Source: Diogma glabrata (Eukaryota > Arthropoda > Insecta > Diptera > Cylindrotomidae). Taken from it: DNA of 64,000 nt. The notes under the pieces are model-generated. The model saw nothing but the letters and a program-made list of their open reading frames with translations. It made no database searches and had not been told where the DNA came from. Position numbers and translations under genes: made by a program. The stretch is taken from positions 48,006,485 through 48,070,484 of the forward strand of contig OY856187.1 of NCBI GenBank assembly GCA_963693315.1. The letters run 5' to 3'. Shown here one piece after another: positions 60,700-64,000 of the stretch; position 1 is the first letter of the stretch, and the number at the start of each line of letters is the position of its first letter.

Positions 60700-62360
60700 A
60701 GCTAATTATTAATCTCAAGTTTGACCGAACGACTGTAGTATTTAATTTTTACTCGGTGAACGACGAAGCATCATTACGATCTTACGTATTGATGGAAGTT
60801 AATTTTCATCCTAAGTTGCGTAAATCGTTTTTCAATCTTTGCTAGTATCATTATCTAGAACCATATTTGTTAGAATTGCATGAGCATTAGGAAAACAGTT
60901 CGTCTTCAGTAGTAAAGCGTATCCGTGACTGTTAAATAAACCGCAATAATCGAACGTTGATGACATTCCATTTCTCTAACAATGCAATACTTTACATATG
61001 AAGTTTAAGCTGTGTCTATTTTTCGAGGTCTATTCTTCGAAGAACAGGAAAACCAAACACCAGTTTTTTTAGACACCTTAACTCATCCCAAATAATTTTA
61101 ATTTTCAAGATAATTTCTTGAATCATATTAACCGATTTCGTAACCTTTGGAAAATTCGCTAACAAAAATCATACTGTGACAGTGTATCGATCGATAAGCA
61201 AAAAATTTTAAACCACAACACAATTTTTGAATATTTTTTTGGAAATTCCGAACTGCATAGAAATTCTATCGTCTATTGGTTGTCAATTATAACTTTCTTC
61301 CATTTCATGGTATCTAAATTCCGCCAATAAGTGACGATTGCGAAGTCAACAATGTTGTTTGAGATAAAAATAGGATCTGGTCAAAATGTTGTTTCTTCGC
61401 CTTTCAACTTTTAAAGAAGTAACCATGTTCAATAGTAAACGTTTATAAGACTAAGGATGTAAAAGTCATTAAAAGACAGCAAGTGACTAATGTTGGTATT
61501 GTTTCCTGTATGACACCCAGTTGCTAGCGATTGGCAGCGAGATTTTCATCTTCCTGATACTTTGACAATTGGTGTTTGTTTCAATATACAGCCTCGCTAC
61601 GTAGGTATTCTTTGATGATTGGACCTTGAGTATAATTTGCAGTAACATCATCCTGTAGGTATTGCATTGTACTAACTAAGTGTTGATGATGGTAGTTTTA
61701 TATTCTCGACGCCAGTTCTAGCAGTATTTGACTTTCGCTGGAATAAACCATCCCACGGGTGACAACGGTGGTTTTCTTTATGACTAATCGAAAGCTTACC
61801 AGTTTTTGATCGGTACATGTTGTGCAAACCCCAAAATTGTTCTGCCACAAATTATTGAATAACCGTTCCTGGGGACTAACCGTTATTGGTTTTCGAACGC
61901 AGAGCAAACACTTTGTTATAAGAATCTGAAAAAGATAGTATGAAATTCGTGATCTGGAGGATTCTAGACGATCGACGTTGAACCCGACTATTTCTAATCA
62001 ACTTCTTGCATGGCGTGGCATACATGTAGTATATGTGAAATACAAACTGCCTGTTTTTAAACAAATTTGGAATTGTTTATTTTAAGAACTGTGTGATCCA
62101 AAAAATTTCTGCAAATTCAAGTTCAGGGTCAATTTTAAATCAAAATGCAAGAGAACAGTTCACCAACTAAAATCAACTGTTTTATGTGTGTTAGAATGGT
62201 AATAAACTGGTATATTTAAAAAATACACATGTTTTTTGCTTACACTGTTAAAAATATTATCAAATACAATGTTTAAAGGTGGCGCTGATGGTGCAGTCAT
62301 AGTTCAAGCATTTATTAAATTTTTTGTTCACAATATGAAAGTTCCAACCTTACTCTAAAA
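60700..62360. other. Intron 2 sequence, nothing recognised
   Basis: Base composition is moderately higher in GC from 61480 to 61950, with short minus-strand frames (61698-61907, 61876-62064) of no known family. No RNA gene is seen. Confidence 0.4.
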
Positions 62361-64000
62361 CAGTGGTCTCCAACAGTGTGCCCGCGGGCGCCATGGCGCC
62401 CGCCAGCTGTTTTGTGTGTGCTACCACAAAATATTACGTTTATTAACTTTTTTTCATATACTTTTTGAGTTTTTCAACTTTTGAGTAAAACACCTATGTA
62501 GGTTGCTCTATTTTTTGCCATTTTATTAGTGCGACCAACCAATTTTTTCTATTTTCTTTGATTTTTTTTTTCAAAAGTTCCATATAGAACTTTCACAAAT
62601 TTCAAGTTTTGTTTGTACTATCCGCACTTTGCCTAAATGTTTAAACGAAACGAGCTATAGGTCAATTTTGTATAATTTTCATGTCGATAATTATAAGTGT
62701 TTTGTATTTAATATGCAGTCCGCAATCTTGTTCGTTGTTGCTATATTTGAATATAAATAGATTGTCAATCTAAAAATAAGTGCGCCCAGTAAAAGACCTC
62801 GTACGTATAATTTTAACTTTAATAGGGAAGAATCGCATTGATTCGTCACTGTTAAAGATAAATGTCTTTGTCTATTGGGGGGAGTACAGTTGCAGTGGCA
62901 AAAAACATAATGTTGAACTTCACTTCTATTCTAACCATAGCACTTTTGATTCTAATTATCCGGTTCAATCTGAAGTAAGAAAGAAAAAAATATAAGACCT
63001 AAAATTAATTTTATCTGGTCAGCAGTCGATTTTCACTCGACAGGTTGTAAAATCTAAAAATGCTAGTATTGCTTCTTTTAAAATTTCTCACATGCTTGCA
63101 AAGAAGAAAAAACATACCAAGATGGGGAACTGATACAACATGCTTTTGTTGTTAGCGCTGAGTGCTTATTTGAGGGATTTTCTAACAAACGTGAAATTAG
63201 GTCAGCAATACAAGATTTACAGTTGTCATGCAATACGGTTACAAGAAGAATACAGGCAATTTCAACCGATATGCAAACTCAACTAAAAAATTACTTAGAA
63301 ATATGTGAATGATTTTCTTTACAATTTGATAAGTCAGCTGACATATCAGATACCGCAAAGTTAGTAGTCATGGTGATAATGGTTTTTAATGATTTTACTG
63401 AAAAGAAGAGCTGTTGAAAATATTGCCAATGATGACGTAACATATTCAAAATCAATAGATATGCCTCTCCACAAGCTATTTGCAATCACCACTGGGACAC
63501 CATCAATGGACAGTATCAACGGATTTGTTGCCTTGTGTAAGAAAGATGAACCCCAACTTTATGGCATATCATTGTATTATCCATCATGAAGTTCTGTGCA
63601 GTAAAATATTTCCATTTTCCCATGTTATGAAAATAGTAATGAAAATTGTAAATTCTAGTCGAGCAGCTCCTTTACAGCACCGGCTGTTCAAGGCTTTACT
63701 GGAAGGTTCTGAAGATCATTCCGATCTTCTCTTGCATGCAGAGATACGATGGCTGAGAAAAGGTAAAGTGCTTATAAGATTTTTAAGCTTGATTGAAGAG
63801 ATCAAAAAATTCATCGAATCTAAAAATCAACACTTTGATCAATTGAAAGATCCTTATTGGTTAATGGATTTGGGGTTTCTAACGGGCATCATGGAAAAAT
63901 TGAAAAACTTGGAACTTCAGGGCAAAGATAAACATATTGCTACAATGATAGGCTCTGTAAACTCATTTAAATCAAAACTTCATTTATGCATATCTCATCT
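62361..64000 (+). mobile_element. hAT transposon, ZBED5/GTF2IRD2-like, cut by window end
   Basis: The left terminus CAGTGGTCTCCAACAGTGTG at 62361 is a typical hAT end, followed by a GC-rich palindrome GGGCGCCATGGCGCCC. The transposase starts near 62784 (SKRPRTYNFNFNRE), with a BED-like finger (KKHNVELHF near 62905). It then continues with CNTVTRRIQAISTDMQTQLK near 63230-63290, LQFDKSADISDTAKLVVMV near 63320-63375, YHCIIHHEVLCSKIF near 63560-63610, VMKIVNSSRAAPLQHRLFK, HAEIRWLRKGKVL near 63735-63775 and ELQGKDKHIATMIGSVNSFK. A handful of frameshifts and stops interrupt it, and the catalytic DExTD region has become DKSAD. The C-terminus and right end are beyond the window. Confidence 0.85.

Overview
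The window looks like a piece of an AT-rich animal genome, most likely an insect and plausibly a fly. It has very long introns, many simple repeats, and dense remains of eukaryotic transposons (hAT, Tc1/mariner, pogo-like MITEs, non-LTR retrotransposons, a Penelope-like element, solo LTRs). There is no operon structure, and no bacterial-type promoter or ribosome-binding site that I could support. The species cannot be fixed from the sequence alone.

One host gene is recognisable. Two coding exons on the plus strand belong to a rhotekin-type Rho effector. Exon 1 (11380-11625) carries the start codon and a low-complexity N-terminus. Exon 2 (57828-58069) carries the Rho-binding HR1/REM-1 region. 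Their splice phases match (phase 0 to phase 0) and the intron between them is 46.2 kb. Exon 2 ends in phase 2 and the rest of the gene lies beyond position 64000. Positions 1-11379 are therefore 5' flanking or untranslated sequence, 11626-57827 is intron 1, and 58070-64000 is part of intron 2.

Everything else recognised is repetitive. 1-11.4 kb: an AT-rich minisatellite, a 1.1 kb inverted-repeat element that has swallowed a (TA)n array, a degenerate ZBED4-like hAT, two LINE scraps, and the first of two related CCCGRGYAGAAA MITEs. 11.6-22 kb: a perfect hairpin, Penelope GIY-YIG debris, a broken LINE with endonuclease, reverse transcriptase and RNase H, a minisatellite inside an older dispersed repeat, and a solo LTR with a 4 bp target duplication. 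26-36 kb: the densest part, with a 1.74 kb long inverted repeat holding a tRNA-like sequence, a 98%-matched inverted-repeat element around a decayed gene for a poorly characterised protein (acidic EDIDLLVIL and HAISGCDTTS motifs), an element with crossed inverted repeats, a ZMYM1-like hAT and a Penelope fragment. 40-53 kb: several MITEs and foldbacks, a mariner fossil and rearranged LTR pieces. 58-64 kb: a (GA)n tract next to exon 2, a fairly fresh jockey/CR1-type LINE, and a ZBED5/GTF2IRD2-like hAT running off the window edge.

No system of cooperating host genes is visible. The most interesting object is the inverted-repeat element at 29.4-30.9 kb with its orphan gene, followed by the CCCGRGYAGAAA MITE family.
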